From the NCBI RefSeq assembly GCF_025403485.1, contig NZ_CP099966.1:2976001-3040000 (forward strand): a DNA stretch of 64,000 nucleotides, written 5' to 3'. Shown piece by piece: positions 27,329-36,814 of the stretch (within the stretch, counting starts at the first letter, position 1; each line of letters begins with the position of its first letter). Origin of the DNA: Chryseobacterium paludis. GTDB lineage: Bacteria > Bacteroidota > Bacteroidia > Flavobacteriales > Weeksellaceae. The notes under the pieces were generated by a model, which worked only from the letters and a program-made list of their open reading frames with translations, searched no databases and had not been told where the DNA came from. The position numbers and the translations under genes were made by a program.

Positions 27329-27784
27329 TTATTTAAATTCGTTAATATTAATTGTTTTAGGCTGTTGAGCTTCGTGCTTGTGTTCAGTTCCTTCATATAA
27401 ATAAAGGTTTTTGAATAAAGCAGAACCTAATCTGTTTTTAGGTAACATACCTTTTACAGACTTTTCTAATACTTTCAAAGAATCTTTCTTTTGAAGTTCA
27501 GCCGCAGTCATAGATTTTTGACCTCCAGGGTAACCAGTATGCCAGATATAAGTTTTATCTGCCCACTTGTTTCCGGAAAGCGTAATTTTCCCAGCATTCA
27601 AAACAATAACGTTATCACCACAATCTACGTGAGGTGTAAAGTTTGTTTTGTGCTTACCTCTCAAAATCTTTGCAACCTTAGAAGCTAGTCTTCCTAAAGG
27701 TTGTCCTTCAGCGTCTACCACAACCCATTCTTTATTAGCAGTAGCTTTGTTCGCTGAAACAGTTTTGTAACTTAATGTATTCAC
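27329..27784 (-). CDS. rplM: 50S ribosomal protein L13
   Basis: L13 is an early-assembly 50S protein. The 151-residue product has the typical [47 protein letters not shown] and [20 protein letters not shown] segments. It is the first gene of the leftward rplM-rpsI-rpsB group, with a promoter box about 50 bases upstream. Confidence 0.97.
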   Translation of the reverse strand: MNTLSYKTVSANKATANKEWVVVDAEGQPLGRLASKVAKILRGKHKTNFTPHVDCGDNVIVLNAGKITLSGNKWADKTYIWHTGYPGGQKSMTAAELQKKDSLKVLEKSVKGMLPKNRLGSALFKNLYLYEGTEHKHEAQQPKTININEFK

Positions 27785-27829
27785 ACGTTTTAGTTAAAGA
27801 TTAAACATAATTTTCCCCATAAGGGTGTG

Positions 27830-27837
27830 CAAAGATA
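27830..27837 (-). promoter_or_regulatory. -7 promoter box of the rplM operon
   Basis: The minus-strand reading is TATCTTTG, the same box as at tsf, with TTTG-like sequence further upstream. The leader to the rplM ATG is about 40 bases. Confidence 0.65.
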
Positions 27838-27934
27838 CAAATTAAATTTGTAATGGAAAAACATATTTAATTTAATATGTTGGTTACGTGTTTAGGTTAA
27901 ACGATTCGACAGATTCTATCTATAGAAAATATTC

Positions 27935-27951
27935 TTGGCACAGATATTGCA
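27935..27951 (+). promoter_or_regulatory. Sigma-54-type promoter (-24/-12)
   Basis: TTGGCACAGATATTGCA matches the sigma-54 consensus YTGGCACRNNNNTTGCW at every defined position, with the correct GG-to-GC spacing. It points rightward into a region with no annotated gene; transcription would start near 27962. The nearest coding gene downstream (28174) has its own -7 box at 28147. No enhancer-binding-protein site was recognised. Confidence 0.6.
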
Positions 27952-27961
27952 AAATCATATA

Positions 27962-28046
27962 CGATGAAAAAAAAGTTTTAGAAGATTCTAAAAACACAGG
28001 TGATAAAGTAAAGAGTTTAGTTACTAAACTCTTACTTTATTAACTT
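27962..28046 (+). ncRNA. Candidate short transcript ending in a hairpin (small RNA or small-peptide gene)
   Basis: Starting about 12 bases after the sigma-54-type -12 element, this segment runs to an inverted repeat (28003-28040) with arms around AGAGTTTAG and CTAAACTCT and loop TTA, extended by about 8 more pairs with one bulge, then TAACTTTT. That is a plausible terminator about 80 bases from the start. It also holds an ATG at 27964 followed by eight A. If one A were added, the frame would read on as VLEDSKNTGDKVKSLVTKLL and stop at 28043; as written it stops after five codons. Either a small RNA or a decayed or slippage-controlled peptide gene fits. It is a candidate only. Confidence 0.4.
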
Positions 28047-28146
28047 TTCCGTAAAAATTTCCGCATCCTATTATCATTTAACCATTCATTAAATTACAAT
28101 TTACATTAATTTCATGTAAAAAATTATTTTTCATTCTCGAAATAAT

Positions 28147-28154
28147 TATATTTG
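28147..28154 (+). promoter_or_regulatory. -7 promoter box of the DUF3667 gene
   Basis: TATATTTG matches TAnnTTTG and lies 20 bases before the ATG at 28174. Confidence 0.65.
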
Positions 28155-28173
28155 CCGCAAAGCCTTACTTACC

Positions 28174-29277
28174 ATGAGTCACGGAAAAATAAGAGAAGAA
28201 AAAAACTGTCTCAATTGCGGACATACCGTAGAAGAAAGATTCTGCCCACATTGCGGACAGGAAAATACGCAGCCCCGCCAACCCTTCTATTTTCTTTTCA
28301 CCCATTTTATTGAGGACTTCACTCATTATGACGGGCAATTCTGGAAAACGATACAATATTTGATAGGACGCCCAGGAAGGCTAACCAAAGAATATCTTGC
28401 AGGTAAAAGACAATTGTTTGTGCCGCCTGTAAAACTATACATCTTCATAAGCTTTTTAACATTCTTTGTTCCTACTCTTTTCCCAAAATCAGAAGACACT
28501 GAACATGAAAAAACAGAAAAACACTCAGCACAAAAAAATCTAGAAGAGAAAAAAAATCAGGTAGCTAAAATAGCAGACAGCATAAAACGGGAAATGATCG
28601 CAGAAGGTGGAGAGGACAGTATTATAATTAATAATAGCATATCCAAACTCGATAAAGTTAACAAAATTGAAGATTTGCTCTCTACCAAAAAAGTTTTTAG
28701 CAGTTCTAAAGATAAATTCTCTATTCTAGGTGCAACAACAAAGAAGCAATATGATTCTCTGAGCATACATGGAGGCAAAATATATGTTTCTTTAAGACCT
28801 TTTGCTGAAAAAATATTTTCTTTGCAGGACAGAGGCTTTAACAAGAAAGAAATAACTAACCGTTTTGTGGAAACTTTTATACACTCAGTTCCAAAAGCGC
28901 TTTTTGTTTACTTACCTATTTTTGCTTTTTTTCTATGGATATTTCACAGTAAGAAAAAATGGTGGTATTTCGACCATGGTATTTTCACACTTCATTACTT
29001 CTCATTCCTACTGCTAAGTTCGTTAATATTTATTCTTGGTAGCCATTTGGTATCCGTATTGCCGAGCTACAAGGTGTTAACACTTATCTTCGGATTATGT
29101 TATACTGCCTTATTCTTTTATACCTCAGCCTACTTCTTTATAGCGCATCACAGGGTTTATGAGAATAGCAAGAGAATAAGCATCTTAAAAGGATCAATCC
29201 TGTTTATCGTCAACTTTATAGGTTTACTTTTAATGCTTATGATATTAACCTATATCAGTTTTATAATGATGCATTAA
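28174..29277 (+). CDS. DUF3667-type zinc-ribbon membrane protein
   Basis: This 367-residue protein begins with a zinc ribbon, CLNCG...FCPHCGQ, with Cys12, Cys15, Cys24 and Cys27 as probable ligands. It is followed by a block typical of DUF3667: FYFLFTHFIEDFTHYDGQFW, RPGRLTKEYLAGKRQLFVPP and KLYIFISFLTFFVP. The last of these is the first membrane segment. A long charged, Lys-rich region (about 105-225) lies between it and a cluster of three or four membrane helices in the C-terminal third. Function is unknown. Its last four bases overlap the end of the convergent 29274 gene. Confidence 0.85.
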   Translation: MSHGKIREEKNCLNCGHTVEERFCPHCGQENTQPRQPFYFLFTHFIEDFTHYDGQFWKTIQYLIGRPGRLTKEYLAGKRQLFVPPVKLYIFISFLTFFVPTLFPKSEDTEHEKTEKHSAQKNLEEKKNQVAKIADSIKREMIAEGGEDSIIINNSISKLDKVNKIEDLLSTKKVFSSSKDKFSILGATTKKQYDSLSIHGGKIYVSLRPFAEKIFSLQDRGFNKKEITNRFVETFIHSVPKALFVYLPIFAFFLWIFHSKKKWWYFDHGIFTLHYFSFLLLSSLIFILGSHLVSVLPSYKVLTLIFGLCYTALFFYTSAYFFIAHHRVYENSKRISILKGSILFIVNFIGLLLMLMILTYISFIMMH

Positions 29278-29606
29278 TTACGCAAAGACTTACTTCCTCT
29301 AAAACTGGCTATTAAATAATAGGCTACAAAAACAGTTGAAAATTTTAGGATAGAAGGAATTGCTAATTGCAAATTAAAAATAAGAAAACCTATAAGCACT
29401 AAAACGCCCATTGCGGCAAAAGATAATCCTAATTTTTGTGGCAATGTAAAATTAGGGGTATCCAGATAATAAGCCAATCCCCATGCAAAACCAAAAGCAG
29501 CTGCATAGTAGAAATCAAGCCCCAGGTTTTCGCTGCTTAAAAGAAAATAATTAATTAGAAAACTGATCACAGTTCCCAGTCCAAAATAAATCAAAGCTTT
29601 CTGCAT
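29274..29606 (-). CDS. Small membrane protein of unknown function
   Basis: The 110-residue product looks like an integral membrane protein with about four hydrophobic segments, near residues 5-22, 30-50, 57-77 and 84-104. It ends with the short basic tail SFRGSKSLRN. No motif links it to a known transporter or enzyme. It converges with the DUF3667 gene and overlaps it by four bases at the stop codons. A promoter box lies 17 bases upstream of its start. Confidence 0.6.
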   Translation of the reverse strand: MQKALIYFGLGTVISFLINYFLLSSENLGLDFYYAAAFGFAWGLAYYLDTPNFTLPQKLGLSFAAMGVLVLIGFLIFNLQLAIPSILKFSTVFVAYYLIASFRGSKSLRN

Positions 29607-29622
29607 ATAATAATATATAATG

Positions 29623-29630
29623 CAAAAGTA
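29623..29630 (-). promoter_or_regulatory. -7 promoter box of the 29274-29606 gene
   Basis: The minus-strand reading TACTTTTG matches TAnnTTTG and supports the gene being real. Confidence 0.5.
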
Positions 29631-29753
29631 AATAAATTACTTATTATTTCTAAGGAGCATATTCGTAAAATAGCGATTACTTAATTCAATCAAAACACCT
29701 AATGACCTGAGTTAAAGAAGCATAAAGTTAAATCTTATGTTCTATATTATTAT

Positions 29754-29761
29754 TATATTTG
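29754..29761 (+). promoter_or_regulatory. -7 promoter box of the fused mutase gene
   Basis: TATATTTG matches TAnnTTTG. An in-frame TTG at 29759 overlaps it, so translation is assigned to the ATG at 29789. No cobalamin riboswitch pattern was seen in the leader. Confidence 0.6.
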
Positions 29762-29788
29762 GGAATTCAGAAATTTTCTAGATTTTTT

Positions 29789-32700
29789 ATGGAAACCCAA
29801 AAATATACTCCTAAAAACAAAGTAAGAATTGTAACAGCAGCGTCATTATTTGACGGACATGATGCCGCAATTAATATTATGCGTCGTGTTATTCAGGGAA
29901 CTGGTTGCGAAGTCATCCACCTTGGTCACGATAAATCAGCAGAGGAAGTTGTAAATACAGCTATCCAGGAAGATGCTAATGCTATCGCTTTAACCTCTTA
30001 TCAGGGAGGTCATAATGAATATTTTAAATATATCTATGATCTTTTAAGAGAAAAAAACTCTCCACAGATTAAGATCTTCGGTGGTGGTGGCGGTGTAATT
30101 CTGCCTGAAGAAATTGAAGACATCATGTCTTATGGAATCGACAGAATCTACTCTCCGGATGATGGAAGAGAGCTTGGACTTCAGGGAATGATTGATGATC
30201 TGGTGAACAGATCAGATTTTGCAACCGGAAAAGACATCACGGTTGAAGACTTAGAATCAATTAATTTCGAAAACTCAACAAGCATTGCTAAAATTATCTC
30301 TGCTGTTGAAAACTTTTCTGATGAAAAGCCAGAATTAGTAAAAGCTATTGATGAAAAAGCGAAAGATCTTAATATTCCTATTATTGGTATTACAGGTACT
30401 GGTGGTGCCGGGAAATCTTCATTGACCGATGAACTGGTAAGACGTTTCCTACGTTCCAATACAGATAAAAAAATAGCGATCATATCTATTGACCCTTCGA
30501 AAAAGAAAACCGGAGGGGCATTACTTGGGGATAGAATCCGTATGAATGCCATCAATGATCCTAGAGTTTATATGCGCTCAATGGCGACAAGAGAAAATAA
30601 CGTTTCAGTTTCTCCATTTATCCATTCAGCACTGAATGTATTAAAACTGGCACATCCTGATGTTATTATTCTGGAAACTTCAGGTATTGGGCAGTCAGGT
30701 TCCGAGGTATCTGATTTTGCTGATGTTTCAATGTATGTAATGACTCCTGAATATGGAGCATCAACACAGTTGGAAAAAATTGACATGTTAGATTATGCGG
30801 ATCTCGTAGCCTTAAACAAATCTGATAAACGAGGGGCACTTGATGCTTTACAGGCTGTAAGAAAACAGTTCCAAAGAAATCACCTGTTATGGGAAAGTCC
30901 ATTAGATGATATGCCGGTATATGCAACGAAGGCATCTCAGTTTAATGATCACGGAACAACAGAACTATACAACAGATTAATTTCTAAAGTTAATGACAAG
31001 TTTTCAGAACTAAAACTGAATGGGTTCGTTGAGCAGGAAATTACAGAAGAAGTAACGATCATTCCTCCAAAGAGGGTTCGCTATCTGTCTGAAATTGTTG
31101 AAAACAATAAACATTATGATGCAAATGTTATAAAGCAAGCTGAGCTGGCCAGAAAAATGTATCATATAGAAGGGGTTAAAAATATTCTTACTAATGAAAT
31201 TTTAGACACCGAATACCAAAAAGCTGAAAAAGACCTTCAACAGGAAAATATCGATTTTCTTAAAAACTGGGAAGACACTAAAAAAGCTTTCCATGAGGAA
31301 TTCTTTTCTTATTTCGTTCGTGGAAAGGAAATCAAAGTAGAAACCTCAACTGAATCTTTATCTCATCTAAAAATTCCTAAAATCGCTTTACCAAAATATA
31401 CGGATTGGGGAGATCTTATTTTATGGAAGGGACAGGAAAACCTTCCCGGAAGCTTTCCATATACAGCAGGAATTTATCCGTTTAAAAGAACTGGAGAAGA
31501 TCCTACAAGGATGTTTGCGGGAGAAGGAGGTCCTGAAAGAACAAATAGAAGATTCCATTACGTTTCTGCAGAAATGGATGCAAAACGTCTATCAACAGCT
31601 TTCGACTCTGTAACATTATATGGACAAGATCCGGCATTACCACCAGATATTTATGGTAAAATTGGAAATGCAGGGGTTTCGATTGCCACTTTAGATGATG
31701 CAAAGAAATTATATTCCGGTTTTGATTTAGTGAATGTTATGACCTCTGTTTCAATGACCATCAATGGGCCTGCTCCAATGCTGTTGGCATTTTTCATGAA
31801 TGCTGCTATTGATCAGAATGTTGAAAAATATATTGCCGAGCATAAACTTGAAGCGAAGGTTGAGGCTGTTTTAAAGGCAAAATTTGATGATAAAGGTTTA
31901 GAAAGACCAAAATATAATGGAGAACTTCCACCTTCTAATAATGGTTTAGGTTTAAAACTATTAGGAATCACAGGAGATGAAGTTATTCCGGCTGAAGCTT
32001 ATGCAGAAATCAAAGCTAAAACTATTGCTACAGTTCGTGGTACGGTTCAGGCTGATATTTTAAAAGAAGACCAGGCACAAAATACCTGTATTTTCTCTAC
32101 TGAATTCGCCTTAAGGTTAATGGGTGATGTTCAGGAATATTTTATCACAGAGAAAGTAAGAAACTTTTATTCAGTTTCTATTTCAGGATATCACATTGCT
32201 GAAGCTGGAGCTAATCCTGTTTCTCAATTGGCATTTACATTGGCTAATGGTTTTACGTATGTAGAATATTATTTAAGCCGTGGAATGGACATCAATGATT
32301 TTGCTCCTAACTTATCTTTCTTCTTCTCCAATGGTATCGACCCTGAATATTCAGTGATCGGACGAGTAGCAAGAAGAATCTGGGCAAAAGCTATGAAAAT
32401 AAAATATGGTGCTGATGAAAGAAGTCAGATGTTGAAATACCACATTCAGACTTCAGGACGTTCTCTTCACGCTCAGGAGATTGATTTCAACGATATCAGA
32501 ACTACGCTACAGGCATTGTATGCGATTTATGACAACTGTAATTCACTTCACACGAATGCTTATGACGAAGCTATTACAACTCCAACGGAGCAGTCTGTAA
32601 GAAGAGCGATGGCCATTCAGCTGATCATTAACAAAGAATTAGGTTTAGCTAAAAATGAAAACCCTCTTCAAGGTTCATTCATTATTGAGGAATTAACGGA

Positions 32701-33136
32701 TCTTGTTGAAGAAGCTGTTTATGCAGAATTTGACAGAATTACAGAAAGAGGTGGTGTTCTTGGTGCAATGGAAACCATGTATCAACGTTCAAAAATCCAG
32801 GAAGAATCTATGCATTACGAATGGCTGAAACATACAGGAGAATATCCTATTATTGGAGTTAATACTTTCCTTGGAAAAGATGGTTCGCCAACAGTACGTC
32901 CTGGAGAAGTTATCCGCTCTACTGAAGAAGAAAAGCAGGTTCAGATTGAAACCCTTCACAATTTCCAAAAATCTAATGAAGATAAATCTGAAGCAGCCTT
33001 AAAAACATTACAGTACGCAGCTATCAACCAACAAAACTTATTCCATGTCATGATGGATGCTGTGAAATACTGTTCTCTTGGGCAAATCACCAATGCTTTA
33101 TTTGAAGTGGGTGGTAAATACAGAAGAAATATGTAA
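29789..33136 (+). CDS. icmF: Fused B12-dependent acyl-CoA mutase with built-in G-protein chaperone (IcmF type)
   Basis: This 1115-residue protein rearranges the carbon skeleton of a short acyl-CoA, isobutyryl-CoA to n-butyryl-CoA in the characterised IcmF family, with adenosylcobalamin. Domain order is diagnostic. First is a cobalamin-binding domain (residues about 10-140, with [11 protein letters not shown] carrying the axial His24). Next is a MeaI-like GTPase (P-loop GTGGAGKS at 203-210, with [20 protein letters not shown]). Last is the mutase barrel with [40 protein letters not shown] and [20 protein letters not shown]. The separate two-subunit methylmalonyl-CoA mutase lacks the fused GTPase. 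Substrate specificity within the family is inferred, not read. A terminator follows. Confidence 0.9.
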   Translation: METQKYTPKNKVRIVTAASLFDGHDAAINIMRRVIQGTGCEVIHLGHDKSAEEVVNTAIQEDANAIALTSYQGGHNEYFKYIYDLLREKNSPQIKIFGGGGGVILPEEIEDIMSYGIDRIYSPDDGRELGLQGMIDDLVNRSDFATGKDITVEDLESINFENSTSIAKIISAVENFSDEKPELVKAIDEKAKDLNIPIIGITGTGGAGKSSLTDELVRRFLRSNTDKKIAIISIDPSKKKTGGALLGDRIRMNAINDPRVYMRSMATRENNVSVSPFIHSALNVLKLAHPDVIILETSGIGQSGSEVSDFADVSMYVMTPEYGASTQLEKIDMLDYADLVALNKSDKRGALDALQAVRKQFQRNHLLWESPLDDMPVYATKASQFNDHGTTELYNRLISKVNDKFSELKLNGFVEQEITEEVTIIPPKRVRYLSEIVENNKHYDANVIKQAELARKMYHIEGVKNILTNEILDTEYQKAEKDLQQENIDFLKNWEDTKKAFHEEFFSYFVRGKEIKVETSTESLSHLKIPKIALPKYTDWGDLILWKGQENLPGSFPYTAGIYPFKRTGEDPTRMFAGEGGPERTNRRFHYVSAEMDAKRLSTAFDSVTLYGQDPALPPDIYGKIGNAGVSIATLDDAKKLYSGFDLVNVMTSVSMTINGPAPMLLAFFMNAAIDQNVEKYIAEHKLEAKVEAVLKAKFDDKGLERPKYNGELPPSNNGLGLKLLGITGDEVIPAEAYAEIKAKTIATVRGTVQADILKEDQAQNTCIFSTEFALRLMGDVQEYFITEKVRNFYSVSISGYHIAEAGANPVSQLAFTLANGFTYVEYYLSRGMDINDFAPNLSFFFSNGIDPEYSVIGRVARRIWAKAMKIKYGADERSQMLKYHIQTSGRSLHAQEIDFNDIRTTLQALYAIYDNCNSLHTNAYDEAITTPTEQSVRRAMAIQLIINKELGLAKNENPLQGSFIIEELTDLVEEAVYAEFDRITERGGVLGAMETMYQRSKIQEESMHYEWLKHTGEYPIIGVNTFLGKDGSPTVRPGEVIRSTEEEKQVQIETLHNFQKSNEDKSEAALKTLQYAAINQQNLFHVMMDAVKYCSLGQITNALFEVGGKYRRNM

Positions 33137-33167
33137 TCTCTGTTGAACAGACAATTATAAATTAAAT

Positions 33168-33200
33168 AAAGCCGCAGATTAATCTACGGCTTTACTTTTT
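33168..33200. terminator. Terminator between the mutase and the M16 peptidase genes
   Basis: AAAGCCG...CGGCTTT encloses AGATTAATCT with one mismatched pair, followed by TACTTTTTTT. It is placed to end the rightward mutase gene and may also serve the convergent peptidase gene. Confidence 0.75.
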
Positions 33201-33217
33201 TTAGTCTATTTAAAGAA

Positions 33218-35950
33218 TTATTTCTTATTAAAATCTCCAGCGAAAATAGAGATAATATTATTTTCAGAAAGATACTTTTTCAAAGCAGCATTTACTTCAG
33301 ATAATTTTAGATTCTGAATTTTTAAATTCTGTTCATCAAATCTTTCCAATGGAACACCAAAAAGAAGTTTTGTATTCTCAAGATTAATAAGAGTGCCATC
33401 TGATCCTAAACTTGTTGTTCTTTCATTGGCATAACTTTTCTTGTTAGAATCTAATTCTGCCTGTGTAAATCCAGAAGCAAGTGCCTTACTTACCTCTTCT
33501 TTTATAGCCGCTTCTACAGCATTTCTTTTCGTTGGGTTCAAATAGGCATAGTAATTCCACGAAGCTACATCATTCGAAACAGGAACACTGAGATAGGAAC
33601 CTACACCATAAGAAATCCCTTCTTTTTCCCGTAGCCTCATCGGTAATCTGGCAGAAAGGAATCCTCCACTTCCTAAAATTTCGTTAGCCATTACTAAAGC
33701 TGGATAATCTGTATGCTCCTGTGTCATTTTGAAACTTGAAGTTCCCAGGGCAACTGCATTTTCTTTGTCTGGGGTTATGATGTTTTTGTCCTGTTTTTTT
33801 GTTTCAAAGAATGTAGGTTTTACCTCAACAAATTTTGATTTGGCGGTAAACTTTCCAAATGTCTTTTCTAGTTCTGATGAAGCTAGCTTTGGATCAATAG
33901 CACCTATCAAAGTTCCAACACCATCTGATGCGCCCATCATATTCTGATAGAAATCTGTCACCTGAGCCTTGGTCACTTTTTTATTTTCATCAATTTGTTC
34001 CTGTAAGGAAGCAACATAAAAAATACTTGTCTTCGGATATGGAGACGCCAGTCTTTGTAGCTCATTACTTGCTATAGCCTGTGGATCTTTTAGCTGTCCT
34101 TCCAGCTGTGTATTGATTTCAGTGATGGTTTTACCAAGCTCATTTTCAGGGAAAGTTGAATTCGTCAATATATCCTGTACAATGGCCATTACCTTCGGAT
34201 AATATTGTTTATAAGTATTGATGCCAATAATTAAATTTTGTCCATAAACATAGGTATAAACAGATGATTTCATTTGATCCAAATCATCCTGTATCTGCTC
34301 TTTTGTTCTGGTTTTAGTTCCGGATTTCAATAAAGCAGCAGTAATGCCTGCAATAGCTTCTTTACCTTGAAGGTCTTTTTCATTTCCAATTCTGAAACGG
34401 AAATTCCCCTGAACTTTATCTCCCTTGAGCTCTTTGTTGATAAGTCCATATTTCATCCCATTGGAAAGCTTTCCTTCGGTAAGATTCTTTTTAACATTGG
34501 CAATTGAAGCTTCAAAAGGTGCAGGCTCTTTTTCTAAAGCTCTTCCTTTATAATCTTTTACCAGATCCGCAATCTGATTATCCCTAAATTCTGTTGGGAA
34601 AACTCTTTCTTCATTTGGAGAAGGGCGGAAAACACCCATTGTACGGTTATTATTTATAAAATACTTTTTAGCTACCTTATTGATATCTTCCAGTTTTAGG
34701 TTCTCAACATTATCCCGGTAAAGGAAGTTCAATTTGTAATTTCCGGCTCCGATAATTTCCGTAAGATTGATCGCAAAATTGATGGTGTTATTTTTCTGAT
34801 CTTCTATTTCTTTAACCAATTTTGATTTGGCTCTTTTAAGATCATCTTCCGTAAACTGGATCAATGAAATTCTATCTAATTCCGTTCTTACAAGTTTCGT
34901 GGTTTCATCAAGATTTTTATCTTTTGGAACATCAAAATTAAAATAGATCATTCCGGGATCTCTTAAGGAAGGCCTGAATGTCCAGATAGAAGAAACCTTC
35001 TTAGCTTCTACCAAATTCTTGTATAAATATCCTGAAGGATCGGAAGTCAGAATTTCACAAAGTGCTGATAAGGCTGCAAAATCTTTATCCGCATACGCTG
35101 ATGTATGATAACCTGCAGCTATGATTTGCTGATCATTATTTCTTTTTATCTCAAAGTATTTCTCTCCATTTTGAGCAGGCTCTACTGTATACGTTCCGCC
35201 CAGTTCACGAGTAGGCTTCTTGATAATAGAAAAATAATCTGAAATGTATTTTAATGCATTTTTCTCATCAAACTTTCCGGCAACAATAAGAGTTGCATTA
35301 TCCGGCTGATAATATTTTTCATAGAACTTTCGTAAAGTAGGCGCTTTTACACGTTCAATATCTTCCTTGCTTCCTATAGTGCTGTTTCCATAGTTATGCC
35401 AAACATATCCATTGGAAAATACATTCTGTATCATAACTCTTGTAGGATTATTCTCTCCAATTTCAAATTCATTTCTTACTACTGAAAATTCTTTATCCAA
35501 ATCAGTTTGTAAGATGGTAGCATTGATCATTCTATCCGCTTCCATTTGTAATGACCATTTCAGGTTTTCCTCACTGGAAGGGAAAATTTCGTAATAATTG
35601 GTCCTGTCATACCAAGTGGTCCCGTTGGCCTGGCCTCCTTTATCGGAAAGCTGCTTTTTAATATCTCCAAGGTTCTTGGTACTCTTGAACAACATATGCT
35701 CAAGTAAATGTGCCATCCCTTTTTCACCATAGCCCTCATCTTTCGATCCTACATTGTACACAATATTCACAACCATATTGCTTTGCGAAGGATCAGGAAT
35801 TAAAAGAATCTTCATTCCGTTATTAATGGTATATTCTTTAACTCCTTCCGTATTACCGATAAATTTCGGAGCATCAGCATTTTGAGAAAAAACAGGACTG
35901 ATACTTCCTGTAAAAAATAGGACTGCCGCCCCAAATACTAAGTTTTTCAT
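33218..35950 (-). CDS. M16 family zinc metallopeptidase (two-repeat, exported)
   Basis: The 910-residue protein carries a signal peptide (MKNLVFGAAVLFFTGSISPVFSQ) and should act in the periplasm or cell envelope. The inverted zinc motif H-x-x-E-H is HLLEH at 81-85, with the downstream acidic ligand region NEFEIGEN. The N-terminal half is the catalytic M16 domain. The C-terminal half repeats the fold without the zinc motif and has the family end GGFLSARLPMRLREKEGISYG that helps bind substrate. Such pairs resemble PqqL/insulinase-like peptidases that degrade peptides of limited size. It stands alone, convergent with the mutase gene and divergent from the PP-loop gene. Confidence 0.93.
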   Translation of the reverse strand: MKNLVFGAAVLFFTGSISPVFSQNADAPKFIGNTEGVKEYTINNGMKILLIPDPSQSNMVVNIVYNVGSKDEGYGEKGMAHLLEHMLFKSTKNLGDIKKQLSDKGGQANGTTWYDRTNYYEIFPSSEENLKWSLQMEADRMINATILQTDLDKEFSVVRNEFEIGENNPTRVMIQNVFSNGYVWHNYGNSTIGSKEDIERVKAPTLRKFYEKYYQPDNATLIVAGKFDEKNALKYISDYFSIIKKPTRELGGTYTVEPAQNGEKYFEIKRNNDQQIIAAGYHTSAYADKDFAALSALCEILTSDPSGYLYKNLVEAKKVSSIWTFRPSLRDPGMIYFNFDVPKDKNLDETTKLVRTELDRISLIQFTEDDLKRAKSKLVKEIEDQKNNTINFAINLTEIIGAGNYKLNFLYRDNVENLKLEDINKVAKKYFINNNRTMGVFRPSPNEERVFPTEFRDNQIADLVKDYKGRALEKEPAPFEASIANVKKNLTEGKLSNGMKYGLINKELKGDKVQGNFRFRIGNEKDLQGKEAIAGITAALLKSGTKTRTKEQIQDDLDQMKSSVYTYVYGQNLIIGINTYKQYYPKVMAIVQDILTNSTFPENELGKTITEINTQLEGQLKDPQAIASNELQRLASPYPKTSIFYVASLQEQIDENKKVTKAQVTDFYQNMMGASDGVGTLIGAIDPKLASSELEKTFGKFTAKSKFVEVKPTFFETKKQDKNIITPDKENAVALGTSSFKMTQEHTDYPALVMANEILGSGGFLSARLPMRLREKEGISYGVGSYLSVPVSNDVASWNYYAYLNPTKRNAVEAAIKEEVSKALASGFTQAELDSNKKSYANERTTSLGSDGTLINLENTKLLFGVPLERFDEQNLKIQNLKLSEVNAALKKYLSENNIISIFAGDFNKK

Positions 35951-36059
35951 CTAGTTTTTATTTAATTTCGTTTAAATTTAAAAAGTTTTCTGGTCACTAA
36001 TTATAAGACAACTATGCCTTACAAAATGTTACAGAGATCCATAAAAATATCACTATTTA

Positions 36060-36773
36060 ATGAAAAAACCAAAAGCCCTATTTAACTGGAGCAGTGGAAA
36101 AGATTCCGCACTTGCATTGTATAAAACTTTAAAAGAAAACAAGTTTGATATAGCTTATTTACTTACCAGCATCAATGAAGAATATCAGCGGATCTCTATG
36201 CATGGTGTTCATGTTTCTCTTTTAGAACAGCAAGCATCCAGCATCGGGTTTCCTTTAATTAAAATGGAAATTCCCAAAGAACCTTCTATGGAACAGTATC
36301 GGGATATTATGAATAAAACAATGTCTGAACTAAAGTCCCAAGGCATAACGTATTCCATTTTTGGAGATATCTTTCTGGAAGATTTAAGAAAATACCGTGA
36401 AGACCAACTTAAAGCTATTGATATGGAAGCAGTCTTCCCACTTTGGAAAAAAGATACCACGAACCTCATCCACGAATTTTTAGATCTGGGTTTTAAAACA
36501 ATTGTTACCTGTGTGAATGAAACCTATTTAGATAAAAGCTTTGCCGGAAGAATTATTGATGAACAGTTTATTGCCGACTTACCACAGAATGTTGATCCTT
36601 GTGGAGAAAATGGCGAATTTCATACGTTTACTTTTGATGGCCCATTATTCAAAAATCCTATTAAATTTGAGGTTGGAGAGATTGTGAAGAAAACGTATCC
36701 AAAGCCAAAAACTGATAATAATGAGAGTAACGGTGATTATGTTTTCTGGTTCTGTGACCTGATCTCAAAATAA
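36060..36773 (+). CDS. Dph6-like PP-loop ATP pyrophosphatase (diphthine--ammonia ligase family)
   Basis: The 237-residue cytoplasmic protein starts with the PP-loop NWSSGKDSALALY (SGKDS at 12-16), which binds ATP and activates a carbonyl as an adenylate. It continues with YLLTSINEEYQRISMHGV, ITYSIFGDIFLEDLRKYRE and DPCGENGEFHTFTFDGPLF, all typical of the Dph6 family. In eukaryotes and archaea Dph6 makes diphthamide on EF-2. Bacteria lack that modification, so the true substrate here is unknown and an amide-forming role is inferred. No partner gene is adjacent. Confidence 0.85.
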   Translation: MKKPKALFNWSSGKDSALALYKTLKENKFDIAYLLTSINEEYQRISMHGVHVSLLEQQASSIGFPLIKMEIPKEPSMEQYRDIMNKTMSELKSQGITYSIFGDIFLEDLRKYREDQLKAIDMEAVFPLWKKDTTNLIHEFLDLGFKTIVTCVNETYLDKSFAGRIIDEQFIADLPQNVDPCGENGEFHTFTFDGPLFKNPIKFEVGEIVKKTYPKPKTDNNESNGDYVFWFCDLISK

Positions 36774-36774
36774 C

Positions 36775-36802
36775 CCCCGCTGTTTTTTGAAATTTTGCGG
36801 GG
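36775..36802. terminator. Weak hairpin between the PP-loop and decarboxylase genes
   Basis: CCCCGC (36775-36780) and GCGGGG (36797-36802) can pair around a 16-base loop, directly after the stop of the rightward gene. The T tract is poor on either strand, so a terminator role is only possible. Confidence 0.4.
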
Positions 36803-36814
36803 CTATTATATCTT

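Noticed and set aside
29607..29788. Cobalamin riboswitch before the B12-dependent mutase gene
   Set aside because: No B12-box sequence or stem arrangement was visible, and the space after the promoter is under 30 bases.
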